Notes: generated by a model not told the origin, from the sequence alone. Shown: positions 1 through 11,221, counted from the stretch's first letter. The stretch: DNA of 64,000 nucleotides from Pseudocercospora fijiensis CIRAD86 (GCF_000340215.1 NW_006921532.1:9453172-9517171), one strand, 5' to 3'. Numbers and translations are program-made.

Positions 1-1455
1 GTAATTGCCTCTCGAAATAGCTCTAATACTCGGCTTAACAACCTCTCCTTATTTAGCTGTTTCTTACTATCGATATATAACCGACGGCGCGCTGTATATA
101 GTGTTCTAACTAGAGTATTAGATGCCTTAGAAAGAGCCGGATTTGGTAATAGAGTTAAAGGTAATAGAGCAATAACTAGACTCGGTATCGATAGATCCTA
201 AAGCCGCTAAGATATAATACGGAGTATATTGTCTTGTACCTACTAAGCCGGAGTCTCGTACGTACGGAGCTCGTTAGTAGTTAGTAGCTTCTCGCGGAGC
301 TTCTTATTATTATGCAATATAGTGTCCTTAAAGCGATTAAGTGTCTGTTTGAACTCGGAGTCGTTAACTACAACTATACCGAAAGCAGTAAGAAGGGCTC
401 TATACTCGAGAATACGCTTTGCAATCTACCTACGAACAAGGCCGTCTATGCCTCTAATTGTACGTTGTCTAGCAGGTCGGTTGTCGTTATACTATTTCTA
501 ATAGCGCTTTACTATGTCCCTTATTCGACCTTCTATATAATAGCTAGAATTGGCCTCGAAGTGCCTAATAATTAGTAAGGCAAAGTCGTCGGAGATCTTG
601 CTATCGCTATTAACTCGATTGTAGTCGTCTTTTATACTACCTTCTTCTACCCCTTTAGTAGTAGAAGGCTAAGAGTCGACTGAATCTAGTATAGGTTATT
701 AAACTATAACCTATTGTTGCCGCTAAGTATAAGCCGTTAAAGAGGTATCTATATCTCTCGTAATAACTAGTCTTAGTAGAGTTGAATTTGGCGTCTATTT
801 AGTCGCTATACTGCTATCGCTATCGCTATTAGTGTCGCTTGAATTAGTTAACAAGCTCGCTACGGACATAGAGCGACTATATAGCCGCTTAATAACCGAC
901 TAAATTATAGGTAATAGACTTCCGACTAGGTATAGCTATATTAAAGATATATCTATATAAAGAGGGTTACCTTAGAGAGCTACTCGGACAGGTATAGGCG
1001 GTGCCTATAGTAGTAGGTAGACTAGTATAGCGAATGCTAGAGTTAAAGAGCCGGAGCCTAGGTCGATAATACGAGAGGGACAAGAGGGGGTATCTATAGT
1101 AGCTATAATCGAGAACAATAGTAGTTATACTAATAAACTAAGACTTCTACTGCTTCCGTAGACGCCTCTTATCCTACGGACGATATACTATAATCAATCC
1201 TCGAATTTAGGTTCTATTTAGTAGCCCCCTATTACTAATTATACTAACGGCTATATACCTAGACCTTTATATATATAAGTTAGTACCCTCTCGTACTATC
1301 TCGAAGACCTAATAGCCACTTTCTACCTTACTGTCGCCGGTTATAGTGCATAGCTTATTATTCGGTAGTACTAAGTCTGCTAAGAAGCTAGTTTAATAAG
1401 CTAAGCCGGATAGGGTTTAAGCCCCCTTCTACCTCCTTCTACTTCCGGTTAAGGC
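1..1455. repeat. RIP-degraded repeat, family unknown, cut by window edge
   Basis: The tract is very rich in TA and poor in CA and TG compared with the sequence after about 1455, which is the signature of repeat-induced point mutation. No intact gene is present. On the minus strand from about 730 down to 1 one frame stays mostly open, interrupted by TAG/TAA codons as expected when CAG and TGG are mutated, so a decayed protein gene is likely, but I do not recognise the protein. The change back to normal composition near 1455 is abrupt and probably marks one end of the element or of the duplicated segment. A perfect 9-bp inverted repeat (ATAGGTTAT at 691-699, ATAACCTAT at 706-714) lies inside. 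The other end is outside the window, so terminal repeats cannot be checked. Confidence 0.8.
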
Positions 1456-1796
1456 AGGATCACCACCTATGCGAGTTGTGAATATAGCGTGTTATATGCT
1501 TTTGAACGACTCCGTTCAAAAGCACGGTCTAGGCCTACGAGTTGATAACTCGCAGGGGTGGAAAACCAGCCTTCGAAGGATGCGGCAGTAACCCTCGTAT
1601 CCACCTTGTTCGCCGACCTCGAGAGACCCCTGCAATTTGGTGGCTTCTGAAGGTCCCTAATAGCAGTAGCTTCCCAGCGTGGGAGAGAGGGCGCAGTAGT
1701 AGCATTAAGCATTAAGCTCGAAGTCAATAATGTCCTGAAAAACACTTTCCGTTTGCGAAGGGATCGGATTGAACCGTCTGACTAGCACTTTGGGTA
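1456..1796. other. Intergenic spacer with two hairpins
   Basis: Normal base composition between the RIP tract and the 3' end of the CLF1 homolog. It holds a perfect 10-bp stem with a 6-nt loop (1498-1507 with 1514-1523) and a 6-bp stem with a 3-nt loop (1538-1543 with 1547-1552). An open frame of 92 codons on the minus strand (1467-1745) resembles nothing I know and is probably chance. It could be a terminal repeat of the neighbouring element, but this cannot be shown from one end. Confidence 0.4.
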
Positions 1797-3668
1797 TTAA
1801 CCTGCTGCCGCGCCTTCTTGCTCCCTCTTCCATTTCTGAGCCATCATCATAAGCTTATTGACCTTAGCCGAGCTCTCATCATCAGCCGGGAAGACATAAT
1901 CCATATACTCCTCGAAAGAATCATCATCCAACTTTCTCCTCTTCTTGACCTTGCGTGGCAACATCTTGGCGACCTTTTCGATGTCTTGTTCGCTGCCGTG
2001 AGTATCTTCGAAGCTCTTCCAAGCATTGAGTAAGGATACACGCTCTTCAACGAGTGCTTGGTCCCTGTAGAGCTTGTGCGCTCGTTCGAATGTCTTGCGA
2101 GCGCGCGTCTTGGCGGCTTCAGAAACGGTCGCTTCCTCTGAGACTTCTTCTGCATCTGGCACGTTGAGCTCGAAATGAGCATATGATATCCAGACTTTGA
2201 CGTGCTCGGTCTTCTGGAGTAGTCGTTCGTAGAGATCGCGAGTCTTGTCGTAGGCGCCTTCTTCTTCCTCGAAGTCAATGTATGCTTTCCATACCAACTC
2301 GGGCATGTCGAGCACGTCTTGCTGGATGGCGAGTTCGAAGATGGCTCTCGTACGGTCCAAGTCTTCCAGACCGTGCTCCAACTCTGCGAACTTGATCCAA
2401 GCTTGGCTGTTCGATGGGTCAAATTCTATCCATTTCTCGTACAGTGTGCGACATCGCACAAACTCGAACAGTTTGAGTTCCATCTCGATATAGGCGCGGA
2501 AAAGCTTGTTCTTTGGGCACATACCGATTGCCCTGCCAACAGTCTTTCTGGCTTTGTCGAGCTCCTGCCTTCTCAGATGGAACTGTGCCTTCAAGACCCA
2601 TAGCTTGGCGAAGGTGAACTTTTTGTGAGGAACAATCTTCAATGTTTTTATAGACCTGTGGCGCATCNNNNNNNNNNNNNNNNNNNNNNNNNNNNNNNNN
2701 NNNNNNNNNNNNNNNNNNNNNNNNNNNNNNNNNNNNNNNNNNNNNNNNNNNNNNNNNNNNNNNNNNNGATGATCTCACCCTTCGCGATCGCCGAATTGCT
2801 TCTCAATGTTGTGTACGATTTTGTGCAGGATGGCAGACTTCGATCTTGGCATGCGATCTAGAGCATACTTGTAGATTGCTCTCGAGCGCTCGTACTCCTT
2901 GAGCTTTGCCTCGAACTTGGCATATGCAATGAACAACTTCTCATCCATAAACTCATCGCCAAGTGCTTCGATAGCCATACCAAACACCTCTCGTACCAAG
3001 TCACTCGTTCCATTCTCCTCCTCGAACTTGGCCCATTTGATCCAGTTCCTAGGCTCCGGATGCACGATGGTGAAGCGCTCGAAGATGTTCCTCGCGCGAT
3101 CGAATTCTCCATAGCGCTTCTCTAGCTTGATGTATGCGCTCCACGCTGCCTCGTCTGGCTCCCAGCTCATCCATCGTTCGAAGACGGCCCTCGTGCCAGG
3201 AATGTTGCCCAACATTTCCTCCATGTAGACATACTTATACCACAGCTTGTCGACTCTGGGAAGAATGCTTACGGCACGATCAAGCAGGTTTCGCGCATGG
3301 TTGATATTCCTCTCCTTCATTTCGCTCTCGATATACCGTACCCACAGCTGCACATTCGTGGGCTCGCAGTCCAAGGCTCGCTCAAAAACAGATCTTGCGC
3401 GGCGATATTCTTTCTGCTCCAGTTCCCAGGCAGCATACCGGAACCAGTTGCCCATATTAAGTCTATTGCGGCGCACATAGTCTTCAAATTCCTTACGCTT
3501 GCGTCCTTGGTATTCATGGAGTTCCTCAAGATCTGCGAAGCGCGTTGTCGGTTTCTCAAGAGCAGGTTCCTGTCTGTCGACTGCTTCGCGGAGGAGCTGT
3601 TCGGCGGATATCTGTTGAGGCGCGGGAGCCTTATTCTTGACCCTTGGAGGGCCGCGTGAAGGCTCCAT
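1797..3668 (-). CDS. CLF1: Pre-mRNA-splicing factor Clf1/Syf3 (crooked neck), interrupted by assembly gap
   Basis: HAT (half-a-TPR) repeat scaffold of the Prp19-associated (NTC) complex that helps spliceosome assembly and acts in the nucleus. The N-terminal part starts at the ATG at 3666-3668 ([12 protein letters not shown]) and runs through repeated W...Y...E HAT units such as [20 protein letters not shown]. It stops at 2775 just after FGDREG, where GTGAGA looks like a splice donor leading into the 100-N gap. The C-terminal part resumes at 2666 with [20 protein letters not shown] and ends at 1797 after the family's [20 protein letters not shown] segment. Next to the gap the family sequence seems to change frame: the stretch before the lysine/asparagine run reads in one frame (QVYKN) and the following LKIVPHKKF in another, implying a one-base indel, real or from assembly. 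Identity is strong; the middle of the gene is not available here. Confidence 0.9.
2668..2767. other. Assembly gap of 100 N
   Basis: A run of exactly 100 N, a conventional placeholder for a gap of unknown length, so the true distance between the two CLF1 halves is unknown. The missing part should hold the rest of an intron and several HAT repeats' worth of coding sequence. Confidence 0.98.
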
Positions 3669-3934
3669 TGCGGCGGCGGTATCACGCTGTCGGTGGAGGT
3701 GTTGTGCGGAAGGTTGAAAGTGGAGATGTAATGTCGCTTTCACATGCGACTTGGAAGTTTTGATGCTGCGCGAGTCATGCGCCAAGCACAGAGCTTCTAA
3801 CGCCGACACTTTGGCTTTGCGACAACAGCTCTCTTCCAGTCTGGTTCACATACGACAACTGACTGAGCATGCAACATACGTAGTTCAGTCCGAAGGTCTG
3901 CCACGAAAGCCACAGCGAATCGAAATTGACCAGA
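3669..3934. promoter_or_regulatory. Divergent promoter between CLF1 and PRP31
   Basis: Only 266 bp separate the two start codons, so both splicing-factor genes must share regulatory sequence. I cannot identify a specific transcription-factor site or a TATA box. The sharing itself is seen in the layout; co-regulation is inference. Confidence 0.6.
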
Positions 3935-5857
3935 ATGGCGACGATTGCGGACGAACTTCTGAACGACTTCGAGGACAGCGGCGATGAGAACGATGATCAG
4001 GTCGACGAGAATGAGTTTGGCACAAACGATGCAACACAAGACTTCGCAGCGCCACAGCAGAATGGCGGCGGAATGGAGCTTGACAGCGATGAGGAAGAAG
4101 TCGGCGAAGAAAATGACGAGGACTTGCTACCCGATCATTTAAAGAAAGAGGAAGAGGAGACAGAAGAAGAGACGAAGGCGCGTGTAGAGCGCATGGCTTT
4201 GCGAAGCGTCAGCGATGTGCGCAGCGTAGCAGGTCTCATGAAGCAGCTGGATCCACTACTCGAGGTAAGCACATAACCCCACCCTTTCTATTTTAAATCG
4301 TTGTGGTTTAATCAATATGGACACAGCCCTGACCATCATGGCCTCCTGCAGAAAATCAACCATTATCGGACTTTACCACCTGGGCAAGAAACCAAGAACA
4401 TTGGAAGAGTTGAGGACAATCCGGAGTACAAAGTGCTCACACAATCCAACACCCTCTCCACCCAAATTGATGGTGAAATCATCCTCGTGCACAAGTTCAT
4501 TCGCGATCACTACTCCGTACGCTTTCCGGAGCTCGAGACGCTGATCCAGAATCCGCTCGACTATGCTCGTACCGTGGGAATCATCGGCAATGGTCCTATG
4601 GACAACATCAAGTCCATTAGTGAAAGCAAAGACAATGTCGTCGGCGCATCGCTCAAGCAGATTTTGGATGGTCCCTCGCTAATGGTTGTCACTGTCGAAG
4701 CCACCAACACCTCCGGAACTCCCCTCTCAGACACGGAGCTTGCGACTGTACGTCGGGCATGTCAAATGATTTTGAGGCTAGACTCGGCGAAAAAGACGTT
4801 GACAGACTATGTGCAATCACGAATGTCTATATTTGCACCCAACTTAACTGCGCTGATAGGTTCCGCAACTGCAGCACAGCTCATCAACTATGCGGGTGGT
4901 ATTAACGGTCTCGCGAAGACTCCAGCATGCAACATCCCGCCACTTGGCAACAAGAAAAGTGCACGAGCAACAGGTCTGGCTACAAATGTGGGTGTGCGAA
5001 ACCAAGGCGTGCTCTACAACAACGACATCATACGCGCTGTTCCGCAAGATCTCAAGGTGCAAGCTATGCGCATTCTCTCTGCAAAAGTCGTGCTCGCTGC
5101 CAGAATTGATAGCCAGCACTCATCACCTTCGGGTGAGCAGGGGTTGGCCTTGGCGGAACAAGTAGAGAAGCGCATCAATAAACTATCCGAAGCACCCCCG
5201 AACAGCGGTATCAAAGCTCTTCCGGCACCGGACGACAAACCAAGCAGAAAGCGCGGTGGACGAAGGGTACGGAAGATGAAGGAAGCGACAGCCATGACAG
5301 ATCTGCGCAAGGCTCAGAACCGGATGGCATTTGGTAAAGAAGAAGCTGAAGTTGGCTTTGGCGACAGCTCGAAGGGTCTGGGCATGATTGGGGCGCAGGA
5401 TGATGGACGAATCCGAGCAACACAGATCGATCAACGAACGAAAGCAAAGCTATCGAAAAAGAATCCTGGCTGGGGAGGCGCGACTCCTGCTGGTGGTTCT
5501 GGCACTGCGACATCGCTTCGTGGATTTGGCGGAGGTCCTGCAGCACCTGGAGCTCTAAGAGCCCAGGGTCTACGAGCTGCAGGTGTTGGCAGTGGTCTGA
5601 AGACGAACGTTGGTGGGCAGCCAAGTGGTACAATTTCGACTGTAGCTTTTACTCCGGTCCAGGGTATCGAGCTCGTCGACCCCAAGGTGCGCGATGAGAT
5701 GAACAGAAAGCGAAAGGCCGAAGAGGATCGATGGTTCAAGAGTGGCACGTTCACTCAATTGGGAGGTCCCAGCACAGCGGCTCAGCCTGCGAAGGTGGAT
5801 TCACAAGGCTTCAAGGTCCCGTCCCTACCAGTCAAGAAGCAGAAGCAGGGCGATTGA
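3935..5857 (+). CDS. PRP31: U4/U6 snRNP-specific protein Prp31
   Basis: Component of the U4/U6.U5 tri-snRNP that binds the U4 snRNA/15.5K (Snu13) complex. Two exons, 3935-4264 and 4352-5857, give 611 residues; the 87-bp intron begins GTAAGC, ends CTGCAG and contains CTGAC. Domains in order: an acidic N-terminus, a Nop domain whose core NLTALIGSATAAQLINYAGG lies near residue 274 and continues with PACNIPPLGNKK near 301, and the Prp31 C-terminal region starting near residue 410 with KRGGRRVRKMKEA. The tail is glycine-rich and ends in a basic KKQKQGD. The ATG at 3935 is chosen over an in-frame ATG at 3926 because the family begins with a short MATIADELLNDF-like acidic segment; three extra residues cannot be excluded. 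Confidence 0.95.
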
Positions 5858-6248
5858 GGTTTTGACTACCCATATCTCGCCAAAAGATTTGCTGGGTACC
5901 AGCTTAATCCACGAATGAAAGTAAACTGACATGGGGATAATGAGATCGCTCACACAGGCTAGCCGCGGCAAACAGTAAGCATTCCCCCCAGAAGTGGCGT
6001 CGTATTCCATAATACTTATGAGTGCTAGCGCTAGTGGATGGATGCAGTATCGCCATTCGGCCGACAATTTCGCTACTCCGAGCCATGGATCGTCGGAAAG
6101 AAACTTGTCAAAAAGGATGCAAGCTCGTTATTCGTAGAAATACAGATGAAGCCGCTTCCCTGGCTTAGATACTGATGAAGTTCACTGTCGCCTGCCATAT
6201 GGACGGCTCAAGCCAATTCAATCATATATGCAAAAATTAAGCTCTCAT
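5858..6248. other. Intergenic, convergent 3' ends
   Basis: Between the convergent ends of PRP31 and the CREG-like gene. I see no gene, repeat or structured RNA in it. Confidence 0.5.
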
Positions 6249-7052
6249 TCAGAGCCACTGCTTCCACCAGCTCTTAGCCTTCTTCTCACCCGGGAGTTTG
6301 GCATCAATGATCTCTTCCATTGTCAAATTCCTCCAAGTCTCAATTGGCAACCAGCCAATCCTTGCTCGATCACCGAAGCCGCCGAACCAGTACACATGGT
6401 CGACAATCAATTGCACATACTCGCTCTCATGCGAGATGTCGTTTCCGGGCTGCCATAACACAGAGTCTGGGTGCGATCGCAAGAAGCATGCCTGGATCTT
6501 GCGGTATTGCAGGCCATGTCTCGAGACCGGCTCAAGGTGTCCATGTAACGAAAACCGCGGAAGCGCAGCAGGTGTATGCGGGGTTGGAATCTCTTTGACA
6601 TCACTGAAGAGCGAGTATGTTGTCTTGCGGTCTGGCCACCATCTTATGCTTAGACTTATGTTCGAGCCTTGGTTGTAGTTCTTGTAGGGCGTGGCAATGT
6701 TGATGGCAAGGAGGATCGGGTTGCCCGAATGTGGATCGCAATCGGCATAGTATTCCATCAGACCTATGGGTGTGCCTGCGACACCTGCTGGACGGTTCTC
6801 TTGCAGCTCGACATCGCTGTGGGAGGACTGTGAAGGAAATACGGTGACGAGGTCTCCAATTGTGGTAAGGTGCATTATCTTCCTTGCCATGGCGGTCGAT
6901 TCCCGGACAGAAGGTATCCTGTAGCCTTCATTGTGAGGTTCCTCAGGATTGCTGAAGATGTGTTGAGGTTGACTGGTGAGGATGGACTTGGCCGATATGC
7001 CTGCAGCCAGGCTGGATAGCAATATTGCCGAACGCATCTTCAGATTCTCCAA
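6249..7052 (-). CDS. Secreted CREG-like protein (FMN-binding split-barrel fold)
   Basis: The 267-residue product has a hydrophobic signal sequence (about residues 6-21, RSAILLSSLAAGISA) followed by a domain like CREG1 and pyridoxamine-phosphate oxidase-related proteins: ARKIMHLTTIGDLVTVF near residue 55, then GTPIGLMEYYADCDPHSGNP, NIATPYKNYNQGSNISLSIR and a C-terminal VYWFGGFGDRARIGWLP. CREG proteins are secreted glycoproteins with the oxidase fold but generally without enzyme activity; the fungal members have no settled function. N-glycosylation sequons are present (NIS, NLT). The first ATG (7052) gives MENLKM before the hydrophobic core; the Met at residue 6 would be an equally good start. 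The gene is divergent from the eS30 ribosomal protein gene. Confidence 0.85.
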   Translation of the reverse strand: MENLKMRSAILLSSLAAGISAKSILTSQPQHIFSNPEEPHNEGYRIPSVRESTAMARKIMHLTTIGDLVTVFPSQSSHSDVELQENRPAGVAGTPIGLMEYYADCDPHSGNPILLAINIATPYKNYNQGSNISLSIRWWPDRKTTYSLFSDVKEIPTPHTPAALPRFSLHGHLEPVSRHGLQYRKIQACFLRSHPDSVLWQPGNDISHESEYVQLIVDHVYWFGGFGDRARIGWLPIETWRNLTMEEIIDAKLPGEKKAKSWWKQWL

Positions 7053-7696
<644 letters not shown>

Positions 7697-8054
7697 AGAG
7701 CGCGACAAGATGAAATGATGGGGAGAAGGGAACGGCTATGAAATGGGCGGACACGACATCGAACGTGGATGATGCGGTGAAACGCAAATACATCAGCAGG
7801 CGTTTTATCTGTGAGGTGCCGCGGCTCTTTTCTGGCATGAATGTGTTGAGAGTCGGCGCTTCCATGATGTGATACTGGAATGCGTGGCTTGAGGATTAGA
7901 CGACCGTTGCATTGTCTCTAGTAGGGCTATGAAGACGGTGGGAAGGCTGATGTTTTCGTATGCTGAAAGGTAGCTCGTATTGCAAAAGCTTTCCACGCAT
8001 TGCTTTCTCAATACATGATATTCCAAGTTGATTTTCACTGCGCAATAGCCTGCA
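7697..8054. other. Intergenic, convergent 3' ends
   Basis: Between the 3' ends of eS30 and the next minus-strand gene. It presumably holds the two 3' UTRs. I see nothing else. Confidence 0.5.
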
Positions 8055-9980
8055 CTACCCAGTAAGTCCCTTTGCTCTTGCCAGCTCATCTCGAGCCTCA
8101 GCCAGTTCTGCATCACTAGGCATATTAACCATCATCAGATACAAGACGTCCTCACGCATGGCTCTCTTGACAGTGCGTACCGGACCACCGCCACCCCTCT
8201 GACTCCGATTCCTCCTTCCTCGTCTGGATCTGCGTTGGTACGCATCTGTGTGAGAAGACGAGCTCGGCCCTGCAACATCATCACCATACTCTGCTTCTTC
8301 ACCAAGAGCTTGACCCCAATGGTAGTCATCGTAGCCGGCACTGCTGCCGAAGCCTCTTCTTTCAAAAGCTCCAAATCCTCCACGGCCACGACCACGGCCA
8401 TCAAAGCCGCCTCTGCCATGTCCAAATCCTGCTCTGCCTCGCCCAAAGCCTCCACGACCGTAACCGAATTCTGCGCCGTGACCATGGTCATGACTATGAT
8501 AATGTCTCCCATCATGCCTCGACCTCCTTCCCCCTTCTCTTCTTTCCCTCCTTTCTTCCCGCCTCTCCTCCCTCCTGGCACTCTTCTCTTCTCGCCTTTC
8601 CATTTTCCTCTCTCTCTTGTCTCTTCTCGGCGTCAGCTTGCCACCGCTTACAAGCGCCACAAGACCTCCCGAATGCATAGCATGGTTGGGATCAGCCAAA
8701 GAACTCTTGAAGCCTCTTTCGCCTTGTGGCACGGTGAGCTGTTCCGGATTACTGCCTTGTGCGGCATATTGCATTTGTGCTCTGCGATCTAGATAGTCTG
8801 AGAGAAAGCGTTGAGCATCTTTGGTTTTATCCTTGAAAGTCTCTGGACCAGTGGATGAATTGAACTTCTCGTCAATTGCAGGGAAGACCAAGGGAGCACA
8901 TTCTGGGAGGGAGAGTTGTCCCGAGGACGTTGTGCTCGAGATGCGGAGATTTTGCATGCGTGAACTCATACCGGCACTGCTGTCTTCACCTGAGTATTTG
9001 GCTATAACCTGATTTGTAGACAGGTCGACCGTTTGCGGTTTGATCAGATTGCTGATTAGACCAGTCCTTCGCGCAGAGTCTTCCATTTCTGCGTCTGATT
9101 TGTATTTGACGATCATGGCGTACAGACCTGCCGGCTGAAATAGTTCCTGATTCATCTTGTCCAGAAAAGTGTTGGTTTTGTATCGTTCTTGTGTTTCAGC
9201 CGCTACTCTAGCTGCGATTTGGACTCCGGTCGTGACAGCCAATGCTATGACTCCAGGTGCAAATCCTGCAATTCCTGCTGCCACCTGGATAATAGGTAGA
9301 ATTGGGTGAGCTTGGGACGATTTATGGAAGTTCTTCAGAAATGTGAGGAATGTAGCTTGATCGATGCCGGCGTTTTGAAGGACCGGAGCATAGGCTTGCA
9401 CGAAGCCTCGAGACTTCTTGCGTGGTCGTCTCTGAGGTATGATGACAGGGCATGGCAAAGGGTTCTGTGGTCGGGAGCTGCTCGGCTGTGCTACTTCGTG
9501 AGCTGCTGAAGTGCTCATGACGTCTTTCACAAGATCCTCAGTGGGCTCGAGTTGCTTGGTCGCTTCAGACTCTTCGTATGAAGGAAGGCCATCTTTGCTA
9601 TCTTCAGACGTGATTGCGTCGTCCAGCTCCCAAATTTCTTCGTCGTCTTCTGTGGACTCATCGTCCGAGCTGAACGACTCGGGATCGGTAAGATCACTTG
9701 GACCAACACTACGTCGCTTCTCGTCTGATGCGGATGGTTCAGCCTCTAGTGTCCGGCCTGAAGAGCTAGCAGCATCTGCATATGCTGGAGGGAGGTCAGT
9801 TGGTGGTGCTTCGGCTCTGCTTGTAGAACTTGATATAGGCCTCGAGCTTTCTTCTTCTTCTGCTGCTGCTGCCGCTGCTCTCGCTTGCTTTTGTTCTTTG
9901 CGGTGCTCACTATATTCGGCTGCCATCCCTATGCCGGAGCTGATCAAACCAAACAAGCCTTTGCGCTGGCGGTCGCCCAT
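8055..9980 (-). CDS. Conserved-looking protein of unknown function, Arg/Gly-rich C-terminus
   Basis: Single-exon frame of 641 residues that I do not recognise. Visible parts in order: a short start MGDRQRKGLFGLISSGIGMA with an Ala/Glu-rich segment; a long acidic, serine-rich and probably disordered region to about residue 180; a central region about 195-300 with a hydrophobic alanine/valine-rich helix pair (PIIQVAAGIAGFAPGVIALA) and then FLDKMNQELFQPAGLYAMIV, the most globular part; a basic KRERKMERREEK-type charged helix; and a histidine and Gly/Arg-rich tract (GYGRGGFGRGRAGFGHGRGG) like RGG RNA-binding or condensate-forming regions. The ATG at 9980 is the first in the frame. The order resembles uncharacterised ascomycete proteins with a small hydrophobic core and RGG tail. 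No function is claimed. Confidence 0.8.
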   Translation of the reverse strand: MGDRQRKGLFGLISSGIGMAAEYSEHRKEQKQARAAAAAAEEEESSRPISSSTSRAEAPPTDLPPAYADAASSSGRTLEAEPSASDEKRRSVGPSDLTDPESFSSDDESTEDDEEIWELDDAITSEDSKDGLPSYEESEATKQLEPTEDLVKDVMSTSAAHEVAQPSSSRPQNPLPCPVIIPQRRPRKKSRGFVQAYAPVLQNAGIDQATFLTFLKNFHKSSQAHPILPIIQVAAGIAGFAPGVIALAVTTGVQIAARVAAETQERYKTNTFLDKMNQELFQPAGLYAMIVKYKSDAEMEDSARRTGLISNLIKPQTVDLSTNQVIAKYSGEDSSAGMSSRMQNLRISSTTSSGQLSLPECAPLVFPAIDEKFNSSTGPETFKDKTKDAQRFLSDYLDRRAQMQYAAQGSNPEQLTVPQGERGFKSSLADPNHAMHSGGLVALVSGGKLTPRRDKRERKMERREEKSARREERREERRERREGGRRSRHDGRHYHSHDHGHGAEFGYGRGGFGRGRAGFGHGRGGFDGRGRGRGGFGAFERRGFGSSAGYDDYHWGQALGEEAEYGDDVAGPSSSSHTDAYQRRSRRGRRNRSQRGGGGPVRTVKRAMREDVLYLMMVNMPSDAELAEARDELARAKGLTG

Positions 9981-10401
9981 CTTCGCGGGGAATGTAGGCA
10001 GCTACTTTAGTCTCAATTATCTTTATAACAAACGTGAAGGAGAGGTCTAAGAGAGTCTGATGAGAGAAGTGGTGTGATATATAGGTGAATCTCGTACTAT
10101 CCACCCACCCAACTCGCCGACTGCTCCAGCTCGCGAAGCTGCTTGGAACTAGCCGACAGTGCCTACAGCCTCATGGCCGAATTACATGCTCAGAACTTCA
10201 GAAGTGGAGTCTTGATGCATGGTGGAAGTTTACAGAGCAGACGGCTGAAGAAGCTCAGCCCGCCAAGACAGGAGACAGGGGTCGCAAGTGAACGGCGCAA
10301 CGCGAGCCCGATCTGGCAGACATCACGACATCCGCTATTGACAACAAACTTCCGTCTCCGAGACAGCACAACAGAGCCGACTCGACTTGCGAAGCGTCAT
10401 C
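9981..10401. promoter_or_regulatory. Divergent promoter, unknown gene / MED8
   Basis: 421 bp between start codons of the minus-strand unknown and MED8. Short open frames within it look like chance. No motif is assigned. Confidence 0.4.
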
Positions 10402-11221
10402 ATGGCTCTGCCACAAGACCATATTCGAGCGATAGATCAGCTGCGATCGCGCCTCGCGCAATTGTCTTCCTCGATAGCACATCTCAAAGGCACCCTCGAG
10501 TCCAATGACCCGCTTCCATCATGGTAGGTCTTGATAGCTGCCCGTCTCATACGCTGATATGACATTCTCGATTATTATCATACTATTGTCATGTCTGGCT
10601 CGATGCTAAAGGTAAGTACGCAGGCCTACACTCCAAGCTGCCTCAACGGCTCTAGGTGCGCATATGGGGGAGCTTGCTCAGACATTGAACGCGCAACGTC
10701 AACTCTTCACTTCGCTTCACCCATATCCTCTGCCCAGCTTTCCAGGAAACACGCAAGAAGGGCTCCTGCAGCAATTGCTACGGAAGAAGCCTGAGCCGAG
10801 AGCCGAAGAATGGATCGAGGAGACCTTGAAGATCGATGCGGAGGAAAGCAAGGCAGATAATGGCATCGGTGCTACTCGGGGTACTGTAGCGGTTCTAAGC
10901 GGTGAAGAGACGAGGGATCTGTGGGAGTGGGCCGGTGCGACCACTGCTGGGAAGATTGAGGAGATGGTTGACAAGGGCCTGTTCGAAGATGACTACAGCA
11001 TCAAGGAGCGGAAGGAAGGCGTAAAAAGTGTCGTGACTGGGCTCAAGAGACAACTTGATGACAGCAGCTCGACAGGCGGGACACCTAAGAGCGAAGAGGA
11101 CGTCAAGATGGAGGACGAAGAGGAGTCCAAGGAGGATCAGAAGCTCACCGAGATTGGTCTTGATCCCTCCAAGCCTCCAATGCCGCTGGAGCAATTGCTG
11201 CGGCTAGAAAGCGGTGCGTGA
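10402..11221 (+). CDS. MED8: Mediator complex subunit 8
   Basis: Head-module subunit of the RNA polymerase II Mediator complex. The gene needs splicing to be seen: exon 1 is 10402-10523 (MALPQDHIRAIDQLRSRLAQ...DPLPS), the 100-bp intron starts GTAGGT and ends ACGCAG, and exon 2 is 10624-11221. The join restores the family's PLPSW-P-x-LQ segment (PSWPTLQAASTALGAHMGEL), followed by PYPLPSFPGNTQEGLLQQLL and a WIEETLK helix. The product is 239 residues and ends PMPLEQLLRLESGA, with an acidic, probably flexible segment before it. Starting at the internal ATG at 10664 would lose the conserved N-terminal helix. Confidence 0.9.

Noticed and set aside
1440..1475. Possible retrotransposon primer-binding site (TGGTGATCC on the minus strand) and LTR at 1470-1760
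   Set aside because: The TGG start fits, but I could not match it to a tRNA 3' end, no second LTR is visible, and the TG...CA borders are arbitrary.
1467..1745. 92-codon minus-strand frame beside the RIP tract
   Set aside because: No resemblance to a known protein and hairpins lie within it; likely chance.
1755..1790. tRNA-like B box (GGTTCAATCC) on the minus strand
   Set aside because: The T stem does not pair well, and no A box, anticodon arm or acceptor stem can be built around it.
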